Positions 15,597 through 24,228 of a stretch of 36,583 nt of DNA are shown here, piece after piece (position 1 is the first letter of the stretch; each line of letters begins with the position of its first letter). This DNA is from an uncultured Campylobacter sp. (GTDB lineage Bacteria > Campylobacterota > Campylobacteria > Campylobacterales > Campylobacteraceae), in contig NZ_CALHGM010000002.1 in assembly GCF_938030145.1 (NCBI RefSeq), positions 1-36,583 of the forward strand, in the 5' to 3' direction. The notes below the pieces were generated by a model. That model was not told the origin of the DNA. It searched no databases and saw only the letters and a program-made list of their open reading frames with translations. The position numbers and the translations under genes were made by a program.

Positions 15597-17694
15597 AGTA
15601 AATGGCAATACCGAAATTTTCGATATCAATAAGGTCGCAAAGCAAGCCGCGGGTGCGGCGCTTTTGCGTGTGAAAAATACCGTCGTGCTAGCTACCGTAG
15701 CGCGCGAAGAGACGCAGGTGCAGGAGGACTTTTTGCCTCTTACCGTGCAATATATCGAAAAGATGTACGCAGCAGGTAGAATCCCCGGAGGCTACATCAA
15801 GCGCGAGACCAAGCCGGGCGATTTTGAGACGCTAACGAGCCGCATCATAGACCGCTCGCTGCGCCCGCTCTTTCCAAAGGGATACGCATATCCGACGCAG
15901 ATCGTAGTTTACGTGCTATCGGCAGATCCCGAAGTCGATCTGCAAGTCGTTGCTCTTAATGCGGCGTCTGCGGCGCTGTATCTTAGCGATATCCCGATTA
16001 AAGCGCCCGTTTGCGGCGTGCGCATAGGCTATCAAAATGGAAATTTCATCCTAAATCCGAGCAACTCCGCGCTTAAAAATAGCGCACTTGATCTTTACGT
16101 AGCCGGCGTCGGCGATGAGCTTTTGATGATCGAGATGCGCTCCCTGCCGCAGATTAACGGCGGCGCGCAGCAGATGAATGAATTTGGCGAAGATCTGATG
16201 GTAGATGCGATTGATTTTGCCACAAAGGCGATAAGTGCTGGCTCAAACGCTTACGAAGAGGCTTTTCTGCCGCTTAAAAAGCCGGATGCGAGCTTGGAGT
16301 ACAAGCCCGAGATCGAGGATGAGGATATCGCGGATTTTATCGACGCGAACTACAAAGACGCCGTCAAAGCTGCAATCAATCAGATGGCAAAGAGCGAACG
16401 CGCTACCGAACTAAACAAAATCGTGGATCAAATTTTAACCACCGAGGCTGCGGCGCAAAACGAGTGGAGCAAAGAGGTGATCTCCAGCGTCATCGGCAAG
16501 TATAAGCGCGGCATCATCCGTACGCAGATCATCGAAGATCGCCGCAGAGCCGACGGACGCGCGCTTGATGAGGTGCGCCCGATCAGTATCGAGACCAATA
16601 TCCTGCCGTGCGCGCACGGAAGCTGCCTATTTACGCGCGGACAGACGCAGGCTTTGGTCGTCACTACGCTGGGTGGCGATAGCGATGCGCAGCTAAGCGA
16701 CAGCCTAACGCAGCTCGAGCCGATCAGCGATAGATTTATGTTTAACTACAACTTCCCGGGCTTTTGCGTAGGCGAAGCAAGCCCGCTCAAAAGCCCGGGT
16801 AGACGCGAGCTGGGACATGGAAATTTAGCCAAAAAAGCGCTATATCCGAGCATCGATCTAAACTCGCCGCAGTCTATCCGCGTGGTGAGTGAAATTTTAG
16901 AGAGCAACGGCTCAAGCTCGATGGCTTCGGTCTGCGGCGGCGCGCTATCGCTTCGGGCGGCGGGCGTACCTACGCTAAAGCTCGTTGCGGGCGTCGCGAT
17001 GGGTTTGATTTTTGAGGGCGACAAGCATGCCGTGCTAACCGACATAATGGGGCTTGAGGATCACGACGGAGATATGGATTTTAAGGTCGCGGGCACCTAT
17101 GATGGCATCACCGCGCTTCAGATGGATATCAAGCTCGGCGGCATCAGCCTGGAGGTTTTAAAAGAGGCTCTAGCGCAGGCAAAGCAGGCTCGCGCGCATA
17201 TTTTGGGCCTTATGGAGCAGGCGGATGCGGCGATCGTTATAAACGAGGACGTGCTTCCGAAGCTTGAAATTTTTAGCGTCGAGGCAAGCAAAATCCCCGA
17301 CATCATCGGCCAGGGCGGCAAGGTCATCAAAGAGATCACCGAAAGTTTCGGCGTAAATATCGATCTGGATCGCGAAAAGGGCGAGGTCAAGATTCAAGGC
17401 GCCAAAGCTAGCGCCGTATCGGGCGCGAAAGAGAAAATTTTATCGATAGTTTCAAATTCTCGCGATTTTCGCAAGCCGCGCGGTGAACGCAAAGAGATAA
17501 AATTTCAGATCGGCGAGGAGTTTGACGGCGTGGTGCAAAGCGTGCTGGATTTCGGCACCTTTATCTCGCTGCGAGACGGCGTGGACGGGCTACTGCGCGC
17601 TAAATTTATCACGACGCCTTACAAGGCGGGCGACGTGGTGCGAGTGCGCGTGACCGATCAGAAAGGCACTAAAATTTCACTGGAATTAGCTTAA
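15580..17694 (+). CDS. pnp: Polyribonucleotide nucleotidyltransferase (PNPase)
   Basis: Phosphorolytic 3'-5' exoribonuclease central to mRNA decay, sRNA stability and cold or host adaptation in campylobacters. The 704-residue protein has two RNase PH domains (about 1-210 and 290-520) joined by a helical linker, a KH domain (IPDIIGQGGKVIKEITESFG) and a C-terminal S1 domain (GEEFDGVVQSVLDFGTFISL). GGYIKRE and RDRSLRPLFP-like segments (IIDRSLRPLFPKGY) and PFVCGG-type SMASVCGGALSL match PNPase. ATG 15580 is preceded by AAGGAG (15568-15573). It overlaps the phosphoribosyltransferase-like gene by 17 bases. Many bacteria autoregulate pnp through a leader stem; none could exist here because the leader is coding. 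Confidence 0.96.
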   Translation: MQCKIEVNGNTEIFDINKVAKQAAGAALLRVKNTVVLATVAREETQVQEDFLPLTVQYIEKMYAAGRIPGGYIKRETKPGDFETLTSRIIDRSLRPLFPKGYAYPTQIVVYVLSADPEVDLQVVALNAASAALYLSDIPIKAPVCGVRIGYQNGNFILNPSNSALKNSALDLYVAGVGDELLMIEMRSLPQINGGAQQMNEFGEDLMVDAIDFATKAISAGSNAYEEAFLPLKKPDASLEYKPEIEDEDIADFIDANYKDAVKAAINQMAKSERATELNKIVDQILTTEAAAQNEWSKEVISSVIGKYKRGIIRTQIIEDRRRADGRALDEVRPISIETNILPCAHGSCLFTRGQTQALVVTTLGGDSDAQLSDSLTQLEPISDRFMFNYNFPGFCVGEASPLKSPGRRELGHGNLAKKALYPSIDLNSPQSIRVVSEILESNGSSSMASVCGGALSLRAAGVPTLKLVAGVAMGLIFEGDKHAVLTDIMGLEDHDGDMDFKVAGTYDGITALQMDIKLGGISLEVLKEALAQAKQARAHILGLMEQADAAIVINEDVLPKLEIFSVEASKIPDIIGQGGKVIKEITESFGVNIDLDREKGEVKIQGAKASAVSGAKEKILSIVSNSRDFRKPRGERKEIKFQIGEEFDGVVQSVLDFGTFISLRDGVDGLLRAKFITTPYKAGDVVRVRVTDQKGTKISLELA

Positions 17695-17715
17695 AATTTT
17701 AATAGGAGCGTAAAG

Positions 17716-18570
17716 ATGCAGCTTAAAAAGATATTTTTCCCTATCGGCGGCGGCGAGGAGCTGGCAGAGCGCATACACGGAGCCCTGCTCGTAAATAAAT
17801 TTTTCGGTACGCACATCAACATAATGGCGTGCCAGCTCGATCCTAAGATGATCTATAACGTCCGCATGACGCTAAAAGGCGGCGTGCTGATGGAGGAATT
17901 TTTAAAATCTGCAGGAGATGAGATGCAGGCCGAGCGCGAGGAGATCAGAGCGATCTTCGACACTGAATGCGCCAAGCTGGGCCTAGATCAAAACGACGAC
18001 GATCACGTCCCAAATAGCGCCGCTTTGAGGCATATGGTAGGCATCCGTTCCGAGCTGGTCGAGAAATACTCCAAATATTGCGATTTGGTGCTGGTCTCCG
18101 TGCCGCCTACGGGCTCTATCACGGGTACGTTTGAGGCTGCGGTTACCAAAAGTGGCAAGCCTTGCATCGTCATACCGCGCAAGCTGCAGGAGTTTAGGGC
18201 GGATAAAATTTTAGTCTCGCTTACCGGTACTGCGGCGTCTGCGCGAGCGCTCGATAATTGGCTAGGGCTTTTACAGCGCGCCAAATCCGTCACCGTCATC
18301 ACCGCAAACCACTACCTTCAAGATGATCTTGCCGAAACGAAGCGCCGCATAAGCGACTATCTAGCCTTGCATGACGTTAAAATCGATGTTTTTGAGGCGT
18401 TAAACGCCGAGGGCAAGATCCCGGGACAGGTGCTACTAGAGTATGCAGACGCGGGCGATTTCGACCTCATAGTCGCGGGCTTGCACTCGGACAGCGGCAT
18501 AAAGGAGATATTCCTAGGCGGCGCGTCGAAATACTTCCTACAAAAGACGAAAATTCCAGTCTTAATGTAG
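17716..18570 (+). CDS. Tandem universal-stress-protein (UspA-like) protein
   Basis: A 284-residue protein made of two Usp folds. The first half begins with the strand LKKIFFPIGGG and ends with CDLVLVSVPP...GTFEAAVTKSGKPCIVIP. The second begins ADKILVSLTGTAASARALDN at about residue 160 and closes with FDLIVAGLHSDSGIKEIFLG and KTKIPVLM, which matches the nucleotide-binding G-x2-G-x9-G(S/T) pattern only loosely. Such proteins bind ATP or other nucleotides and are induced by stress; no enzymatic activity can be assigned. It begins 21 bases after pnp with GGAG at 17704-17707 and is closed by an inverted repeat, so it is probably the last gene of the purD-pnp run. Confidence 0.82.
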   Translation: MQLKKIFFPIGGGEELAERIHGALLVNKFFGTHINIMACQLDPKMIYNVRMTLKGGVLMEEFLKSAGDEMQAEREEIRAIFDTECAKLGLDQNDDDHVPNSAALRHMVGIRSELVEKYSKYCDLVLVSVPPTGSITGTFEAAVTKSGKPCIVIPRKLQEFRADKILVSLTGTAASARALDNWLGLLQRAKSVTVITANHYLQDDLAETKRRISDYLALHDVKIDVFEALNAEGKIPGQVLLEYADAGDFDLIVAGLHSDSGIKEIFLGGASKYFLQKTKIPVLM

Positions 18571-18574
18571 CTTG

Positions 18575-18623
18575 AAGCCTAGACACCGTGTCGCGGCACA
18601 CCGCCCGCACCGCGTCTAGGCTT
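18575..18623 (+). terminator. Inverted repeat after the Usp gene, possible terminator
   Basis: AAGCCTAGAC (18575-18584) is perfectly complementary to GTCTAGGCTT (18614-18623); the 29-base interior can form a further GTGT/ACAC hairpin. No long T-run follows, so termination would be weak or factor-assisted. Confidence 0.5.
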
Positions 18624-18973
18624 AAGTCGGCTTTTAAGTGCCGCAAGCTAAAGCTTAAATTTTAATCGGCTCGCCGCCATGACTTTGTTAGCCCGCCCGT
18701 AAATAGTGCAGTTATGCTTCTTACGGAGGGGTTACGATTAATTTTTGCCGCTAGCTTTGCTAACGAGCCGCATTTGCTTTGCCGCGGCTAGAGAGCAAAT
18801 ATGTCCGCGGCGAGCAGAGTTAGCGGTCGCGGCAAGCTCGTCGGTCTATCTTTAAGCGCGGCGAGTTTGAAATTTCTATGCTTGCCGTTTTCGGCTGCGT
18901 AGCGAAGTTTTGCATAAAATTTGCGCTTGAAATTTCTGTTTGCACGCTAAATTTTAAATTCCAAGGAGCGTAG
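18624..18973. other. Gap before the orphan gene
   Basis: About 350 bases without a supported gene. It is of normal local GC content, unlike the AT-richer gene that follows. It ends with AAGGAG at 18963-18968, the ribosome-binding site of that gene. Confidence 0.5.
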
Positions 18974-19432
18974 ATGGCTTTTGAAAACGCAATCATCACC
19001 AAAGAGGATGATGAGAAGTATGGATTGAGCGAAATTTACTACAAATATAATCCATACTATGAGACTTTTATTAACGAGCTTGGTTGGACTATTGATCGAG
19101 ATACAGATTGCTGGCTATGGAAAATTTATAGTTTTCCTGATCCAGATTATGACCATGGCACTGATTCTAAAGGAATTTGGATTTTATATTATAATGGTGA
19201 AGTTATTGAAGTCACCCTTGATTATGATATCGACGAAGCATTGAGACCCGAAGAATTCCATAGAATTTGGAAACTGCTTAATCTAAATCCAAAGCAAACA
19301 CCTCTTTTGTCGGCAAGCGATATAATGAAGCTGTTGAATGTAATATTAAAAGCGTATGGTTATTCTACTCGGGAACAAATCCCAAACTACACTATGGAGC
19401 TACAAGACCTAACCAATCGCGCCGCAAAATAG
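18974..19432 (+). CDS. Orphan acidic protein of unknown function, AT-rich
   Basis: I do not recognise this 152-residue protein. It is acidic and rich in Trp and Tyr (ELGWTIDRDTDCWLWKIYSF, GIWILYYNGEVIEVTLDYDI), probably a small alpha/beta cytoplasmic protein; no signal peptide or membrane segment is seen. The start is clear: AAGGAG lies 5 bases upstream of the ATG. Its codons are markedly richer in A and T than those of its neighbours, and it stands alone between a terminator-like repeat and a convergent operon, which suggests recent acquisition. Its size, acidity and solitary position are like many immunity proteins of polymorphic or contact-dependent toxins, but no toxin gene is nearby, so this is only a suggestion. 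Confidence 0.75.
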   Translation: MAFENAIITKEDDEKYGLSEIYYKYNPYYETFINELGWTIDRDTDCWLWKIYSFPDPDYDHGTDSKGIWILYYNGEVIEVTLDYDIDEALRPEEFHRIWKLLNLNPKQTPLLSASDIMKLLNVILKAYGYSTREQIPNYTMELQDLTNRAAK

Positions 19433-19498
19433 AGCTTTAAATTTAACCTCATTTTAGTCCCGCATAAAATCAAATTTCATAGAATTCTAGAATTTCAC

Positions 19499-19522
19499 GG
19501 AATTTTGAAATTCTAAAATTCC
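19499..19522. terminator. Weak hairpin between convergent genes
   Basis: GGAATTTT (19499-19506) pairs with AAAATTCC (19515-19522) around an 8-base loop, in the 125-base AT-rich space between the orphan gene (+) and the antiporter (-). It could serve both strands, but neither side has a clean T-run. Confidence 0.3.
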
Positions 19523-19557
19523 AAAATCCTATAATCTCAAAATTTTAAATTCCCGCC

Positions 19558-20697
19558 CTAAAATTTCTTGTAAATAAAATTTATCAAAATCATCGACGCG
19601 AGCGCCTCTATGAGCGAGGCGATGATCATCGCGAAGTATATCTCTTGCGAGATCGCGGCGGTGGAGTAAAAAAGCGTCGCCGTGGCGATGACGAGGGTTA
19701 ACGGCATGCATAGCGATAGCGCGAAAAGCACCGCGCCTTTGCGCCCCAAGGTGCTTAAAAACGTAGCGCTCGCAAGCAGCCTGATGCCAAACATCAGCGC
19801 CGCTAGGCTTGCGGCAAAGCTCATCACTCCGGGCATAAGAAGCGCCTCGAGCTTGATCACCGCTCCGGTGTGTATGAAAAATATCGGCACCAAAAAGCCG
19901 AAGCCGAACGACGATAGCTTTTCGATGAGGTCGTCCTTGTGCGAGAAAAAGGTCGGCAGAAAGGTGCCTGCGATGAAGGCGCCGATTACGACCTCAAGCC
20001 CCAAAAGCATTACTCCTGCGCAGATGAGGCAAAATAGCGCCATCGCAAATCGCACGTCCTTTTCGTTTTTGTCGTACTTGGGCATGATGACCGTTTTTAG
20101 CGCGGGGAACCACCAAAATAAAATTTCAAGTCCTTTAAAAACAGCTAGCGCGGCGACCGAAAAGCCCAAAAGCGCGCCGATGTGAAGCGCCATCTCCACG
20201 CCGAAGCCGTTTTTAAGGTAGATGCCGCCCACTGTGAGGACGGCGATGCTGATGAGTTCACCGATCACGCCCGCGGGCATCGCGAGATTGAGCCACGCTT
20301 GATCCTTGCCGTATTCTTTATACAGCGCCGAAAGCAGCCCGACGCTCATCAGAGGCGCGGCGATGATAAGCATCTGCGGCAGTTCAAACACCCAAACCGC
20401 AAGCGCGCTTAGGATATAAAGCAGCGCCAAAAAGATTAGGATTAGCCGCAAAATTTTGCGCGGCATCGCAAGCAGCGCGCGGAAATCCACCTCGCAGCCC
20501 GCCAAAAACATAAGGTAGCAAAAGCCGATCTGCGCGGCTAGATCGAAGGTCGCGCTTGGCGGCAAAAGCCCTAAATTTGCGGCTATTATGCCAAGCATGA
20601 TCTCCATAGGCGAGAGCGGAATTCGTGCAAGGCTAGCCAAAAAGGGCGAAGCAAAGATCAAAAACGATAGCGCGATTAGGACGTAAATTTCATTCAT
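19558..20697 (-). CDS. CPA2-family cation:proton antiporter
   Basis: A 379-residue inner-membrane protein with about 11-12 hydrophobic segments spread over its whole length and no cytoplasmic RCK/TrkA-N domain, typical of the short Kef/NapA-like CPA2 antiporters that exchange Na+ or K+ for H+. Family-like segments are MEIMLGIIAANLGLLPPSA, GFCYLMFLAGCEVDF, VVIGAFIAGTFLPTFFS and GFLVPIFFIHTGAVI. The ion-binding Asp region (VLLFQDIA in Kef) appears here as AGVIGELISIAVL with Glu instead of Asp. The gene is the last of the dcd-topA operon; its ATG lies inside the end of the phosphoesterase gene (8-base overlap). Which cation it carries cannot be told. Confidence 0.82.
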   Translation of the reverse strand: MNEIYVLIALSFLIFASPFLASLARIPLSPMEIMLGIIAANLGLLPPSATFDLAAQIGFCYLMFLAGCEVDFRALLAMPRKILRLILIFLALLYILSALAVWVFELPQMLIIAAPLMSVGLLSALYKEYGKDQAWLNLAMPAGVIGELISIAVLTVGGIYLKNGFGVEMALHIGALLGFSVAALAVFKGLEILFWWFPALKTVIMPKYDKNEKDVRFAMALFCLICAGVMLLGLEVVIGAFIAGTFLPTFFSHKDDLIEKLSSFGFGFLVPIFFIHTGAVIKLEALLMPGVMSFAASLAALMFGIRLLASATFLSTLGRKGAVLFALSLCMPLTLVIATATLFYSTAAISQEIYFAMIIASLIEALASMILINFIYKKF

Positions 20698-21997
20698 ACG
20701 CTTTGACCTCGCATCCTTTTAGATTTTCTCCGCACTGCTTTAGAATTTTTTCGCATCTTTCTAGCATTTTCTCTGGCTGCCCAGGGGCTTTTCGTATCAT
20801 TTTAAGACTTCCTTTCGGTCGCTTTATAGTTCTTTGCGCTGCGAGCGGAGACGAAATATGCGCAATTTTCGCTCTTCGCCACAACGCAGGCAAACCGGAA
20901 AGTCGCTTTTTGTGCCCGTAAATCTCGCCCGGATTTAGCACGAGCGCGCCGTTTTTATCTATCGCCGCGGCGAAAAAGTGAGTGTGGCCGTAAATTTTGA
21001 TAGTTGAAATTTTATCCGCGCCGCGCTCGCACGGACCCCGATTTTTACTTTCGCCGCTTGTATTAGGGTCAGAATTCGCGGTCAAATTTGAGCCCAAGTT
21101 CCGTGCGGCTAAATTTACGCATGAGTTTGGTGCGGATAAATTTGCGCTTAAGCTCGGCGGCGTTAAATTTGCTGTGCGATCCGCACTCGAGCTTGCTTTA
21201 GAGTGCATATCTGGGCTCGTATTAGTGGCTAAATTTGCGCTTGCATTTGAGTTTAAATTTGCGTTCGGGCTTGAAGCGAGGTCTGCGCCTAAGTCTAAAT
21301 TTACGTTTGAGTTCGCGCCTGCATTCAAGCTCAAGCTCGCATTTAAACCCGCGGATTGCCCACTTTTTAAATTTACGCTCGCTTTATGCGCGTTTTTGAA
21401 ATTTTCGTCTGCGCGGAGCGCACTATCTAAAATTTTATCAACGTCCGCGCCATTAGAATTTGCGTCTAAATTTGCCGAGCGATCCGCCGCTTTAGAATTT
21501 GCGATTAAAATTTCCCCGCGATCCGCGCTGCGGTTTGAGCCTAAATTCAGGTCGCTGTTTGCTTCGTCGCTAAAGCTAGAATTTTTGACTAGGCCCGCGC
21601 CGCAATCCCTGCGAAAATTTACCGCGCGATCTGCGCCCGTACCCACACCCAAATCCGCGCCTAAATTTAGCCCGTCTGCTTCATTTTGCGCCGCGGGTTC
21701 TTCGTCAAAGAGATAAAACGGATGGTGCATAATTTTTAGTCGCAGCCCCGCAAACTCCGTGCAAAAGGGCTCATCGTACAGGTTGAAGTCGTTTTTTAGC
21801 TCCGCAAGCGCTTCGTCGTTGTGCCCTAAAACCGCGAAGTAGGGCTTGCCGCTTTGTCGCAAAAGCCGCAGCGTCTCGCTCTCGACGATGCCCTCTGCGT
21901 GCACGAGCAGATCCGCTCCGCGCGCGATCAGCCACTCTATGGCGCTGGCAGCGACTTTTGTTTCGCGATGAGAGTCCGAGATGACGCCTATTATCAA
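20690..21997 (-). CDS. YfcE/MJ0936-like metallophosphoesterase with large low-complexity insertion
   Basis: A calcineurin-like phosphoesterase of 435 residues, against about 160-180 for its family. Metal-site motifs present: SDSH (7-10), GHND (58-61, normally GN.D), HHP (91-93) and GHTH (337-340), followed by NPGE (355-358). The second motif, normally HxGD with the Asp bridging both metals, reads HAEG (33-36), so that Asp is missing. Residues about 104-325 are an insertion made almost wholly of Asn, Ala, Ser, Leu, Asp and Gly. A basic C-terminal extension (about 380-435) contains four Cys. Such enzymes hydrolyse phosphodiesters; activity here is uncertain. The start is TTG 21997, overlapping the topA stop by four bases. 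Confidence 0.8.
   Translation of the reverse strand: MIIGVISDSHRETKVAASAIEWLIARGADLLVHAEGIVESETLRLLRQSGKPYFAVLGHNDEALAELKNDFNLYDEPFCTEFAGLRLKIMHHPFYLFDEEPAAQNEADGLNLGADLGVGTGADRAVNFRRDCGAGLVKNSSFSDEANSDLNLGSNRSADRGEILIANSKAADRSANLDANSNGADVDKILDSALRADENFKNAHKASVNLKSGQSAGLNASLSLNAGANSNVNLDLGADLASSPNANLNSNASANLATNTSPDMHSKASSSADRTANLTPPSLSANLSAPNSCVNLAARNLGSNLTANSDPNTSGESKNRGPCERGADKISTIKIYGHTHFFAAAIDKNGALVLNPGEIYGHKKRLSGLPALWRRAKIAHISSPLAAQRTIKRPKGSLKMIRKAPGQPEKMLERCEKILKQCGENLKGCEVKAYE
21023..21688 (-). repeat. Low-complexity coding insertion (Asn/Ala/Ser/Leu)
   Basis: Codons about 104-325 of the phosphoesterase. The DNA is a degenerate array of short AAATTT-containing units (on the plus strand, variants of GCTAAATTTGCGCTTG), translating to motifs such as ANLNSNASANL and GANSNVNLDLGADL. 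The complementary strand is also open for 239 codons (20997-21716), as a consequence of the repeat. Units are too diverged for me to give one exact period. Confidence 0.7.
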
Positions 21998-24225
21998 TCG
22001 ATCTCTTCTTTAAGCTTGCACTGCGGGCACTCAGCGAAATTGCCTTTTTTCAGCTCTTTGCGGAGCATGTATGAGTTGCCGCATTGCGGGCATGTGCGCG
22101 CAATCGGCGCATAGTTACTCACAAAGCCGCATTTAGGGTAGTTCGTGCAGCCGTAGAATTTGCCGCGTCTGGAGAAGCGCTCGACGATCTCGCCGGTGCC
22201 GCAGCTCGGGCACTTTACGCCCGTGGAGAGCAGCGGTTTTTTCTCCTTTGCCGCGCCTTCGATTTTGCGCGAGTATTTGCACTTCGGATAGCCCTCGCAA
22301 GCGATAAACTCGCCGTATCTGCCTTTGCGTTTGATCAAATTTTTACCGCACTGCGGGCATTTTTCATCTAGCACTTCGGGCGCCGCCTTCTCCTCGCTCG
22401 CCTCCTCGGCGCTGGCGTCCGCGTTGCGCGAGTATTTGCACTTCGGATAGTTCGAGCAAGCGATAAACTCGCCGAATCTGCCCTGGCGCTTAAGTAGCTC
22501 GCCACCGCAGTTCGGGCATGCTTCGCCGATCTTTTCGGCTAGCTTTTGGCTTGCGATCGACGTTTTCCCTTTGGTGATCTCGTCCATAAAAGGGTAGTAA
22601 AAATCCGCTAAAATTTGCTGCCAGTCCGCTTTGTTTTCGGCGATGTCGTCGAGCTTTTCTTCCATTTTGGAGGTAAACTCGCTATCGACGATATTTTTAA
22701 AATTTTGCTCCAGCATCTCGGTGATCTTAAAGGCGATCTCGCTCGGCACCAGGTGCTTTTGCTCGATATTTACGTAGTTGCGCGCAGTAAGCAGCGAGAT
22801 GGTAGGTGCATAGGTCGAGGGCCTGCCGATGCCGAGGCTTTCGAGCTTTTTGATGAGGCTTGCTTCCGAATAGCGCGCCGGCGGCTCGGTGAAGTGCTGC
22901 TGCGAGCTTAGGCTTTGCAGGCTCATCGCGTCGCCCGCGCTAAGGCTCGGTAAAATTTTATCCTTATCCAGATCGCCGTAAGCCTTGTAAAATCCGTCAA
23001 ATTCCACCTTGCGCCCGCTGATCTTAAATGCGCCCGCTTCGCCGCGTACGATGATCGTTTGGATCTGCGAGACGCTGGGGCTCATCTGCGAGGCTACGAA
23101 GCGGTTATAGATAAGCGCGTAAAGGCGGTATTCGTCGTGAGACAGGATCTTTTGCGCGAGCTCGGGAGTAAGCTTCAGATCGGTAGGCCTTATCGCTTCG
23201 TGCGCTTCCTGCGCGCCTTTGCTTTTGGTGGCGTATAAATTCGCGCTTTTCGGTAGATACTTTTCGCCGAAGCGCTGTTCGATCAACTCGCGAGCCGCCG
23301 CGATCGCTTCTTTGGCGATATTTAGCGAGTCGGTTCGCATGTAGGTGATCGCGCCACCGTTTTTGGTATTAACCCCCTCATAAAGGCTCTGCGCGAGGCT
23401 CATCGTCTTTCGCGGATTAAAGCCCAGAGCCGTGCTCGCCGCCTGCTGTAGCGTCGAGGTCATAAACGGCGGATAGGGGTTCGTTTTGCGCGATTTGCTC
23501 TCGATACTCTCTACGCTAAATTTGTCTTTTTGCAGCTCAGAGACGATCTCGCTAGCTTGCGCGGCGTTTTTGATCGAGAGCTTTTCCATCTTTTTGCCGC
23601 GAAATTCGACGAGCTCGGCCTCCAAGTCCTTCTTAAAAACCGTGTCGATGCTGTGGAATTCTACCGGCTTGAAATTTAAAATTTCGCGCTCGCGATCGAC
23701 GACGATCTTAAGCGCGGCGCTTTGGACACGACCCGCGCTTAAGCCGCGCTGGATCTTTAAATTTAAAAGCGGACTTAGCTTGTAGCCCACGATGCGATCG
23801 AGCAGGCGGCGCGCTTGTTGGGCGTTTACGCTTGCGATATTGAGCTTGCGCGGCGAGCTTAGCGCGTTTGAGATCGCGCTTTTGGTGATCTCGTGAAATA
23901 CGATGCGCGGCAGCTCCTCTGCCTGCTTGCCGATCGAAGCGGCGATATGATAGGCGATCGCCTCGCCCTCGCGGTCCTCGTCCGTTGCGAGATAAATTTG
24001 ATCCGCCTTTTTGGCGAGCGTCTTTATCTGCTTTACGATCTGATCGTGATCGGCGCTGATTTCGTATTCGGGCTCGAAGCTTTTATCTTTGATTTTGATG
24101 CCGAAGCGTTTTTTAGGAAGGTCGCGGATATGGCCTTTAGACGCGATTACGTCGTAATCGGCGCCTAAGAAATTTTTGATCGTTTTGGCTTTTGCGGGGG
24201 ATTCTACGATGATTAAATTTTTCAT
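21994..24225 (-). CDS. topA: DNA topoisomerase I
   Basis: Type IA topoisomerase that relaxes negative supercoils. The 743-residue protein shows the Toprim domain with TDEDREGEAI at 81-90, the active-site segment ITYMRTDS with Tyr295, and HEAIRPTDL. The C-terminus has four Cys4 zinc-ribbon units from about residue 580: CPNCGG...CSNYPKCKY, CPQCGK...CEGYPKCKY, CPSCGT...CTNYPKCGF, and CPQCGN...CPQCK. The second and first are nearly identical in part, suggesting duplication. It starts ATG three bases after dcd and overlaps the phosphoesterase start, so dcd-topA-phosphoesterase-antiporter form one operon. Confidence 0.96.
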   Translation of the reverse strand: MKNLIIVESPAKAKTIKNFLGADYDVIASKGHIRDLPKKRFGIKIKDKSFEPEYEISADHDQIVKQIKTLAKKADQIYLATDEDREGEAIAYHIAASIGKQAEELPRIVFHEITKSAISNALSSPRKLNIASVNAQQARRLLDRIVGYKLSPLLNLKIQRGLSAGRVQSAALKIVVDREREILNFKPVEFHSIDTVFKKDLEAELVEFRGKKMEKLSIKNAAQASEIVSELQKDKFSVESIESKSRKTNPYPPFMTSTLQQAASTALGFNPRKTMSLAQSLYEGVNTKNGGAITYMRTDSLNIAKEAIAAARELIEQRFGEKYLPKSANLYATKSKGAQEAHEAIRPTDLKLTPELAQKILSHDEYRLYALIYNRFVASQMSPSVSQIQTIIVRGEAGAFKISGRKVEFDGFYKAYGDLDKDKILPSLSAGDAMSLQSLSSQQHFTEPPARYSEASLIKKLESLGIGRPSTYAPTISLLTARNYVNIEQKHLVPSEIAFKITEMLEQNFKNIVDSEFTSKMEEKLDDIAENKADWQQILADFYYPFMDEITKGKTSIASQKLAEKIGEACPNCGGELLKRQGRFGEFIACSNYPKCKYSRNADASAEEASEEKAAPEVLDEKCPQCGKNLIKRKGRYGEFIACEGYPKCKYSRKIEGAAKEKKPLLSTGVKCPSCGTGEIVERFSRRGKFYGCTNYPKCGFVSNYAPIARTCPQCGNSYMLRKELKKGNFAECPQCKLKEEID

Positions 24226-24228
24226 TGC

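Noticed and set aside
20997..21716. Plus-strand open frame of 239 codons opposite the phosphoesterase insertion
   Set aside because: It is held open by the same AAATTT-rich repeat and gives only Phe/Lys/Ala-rich low-complexity sequence without a proper start signal.
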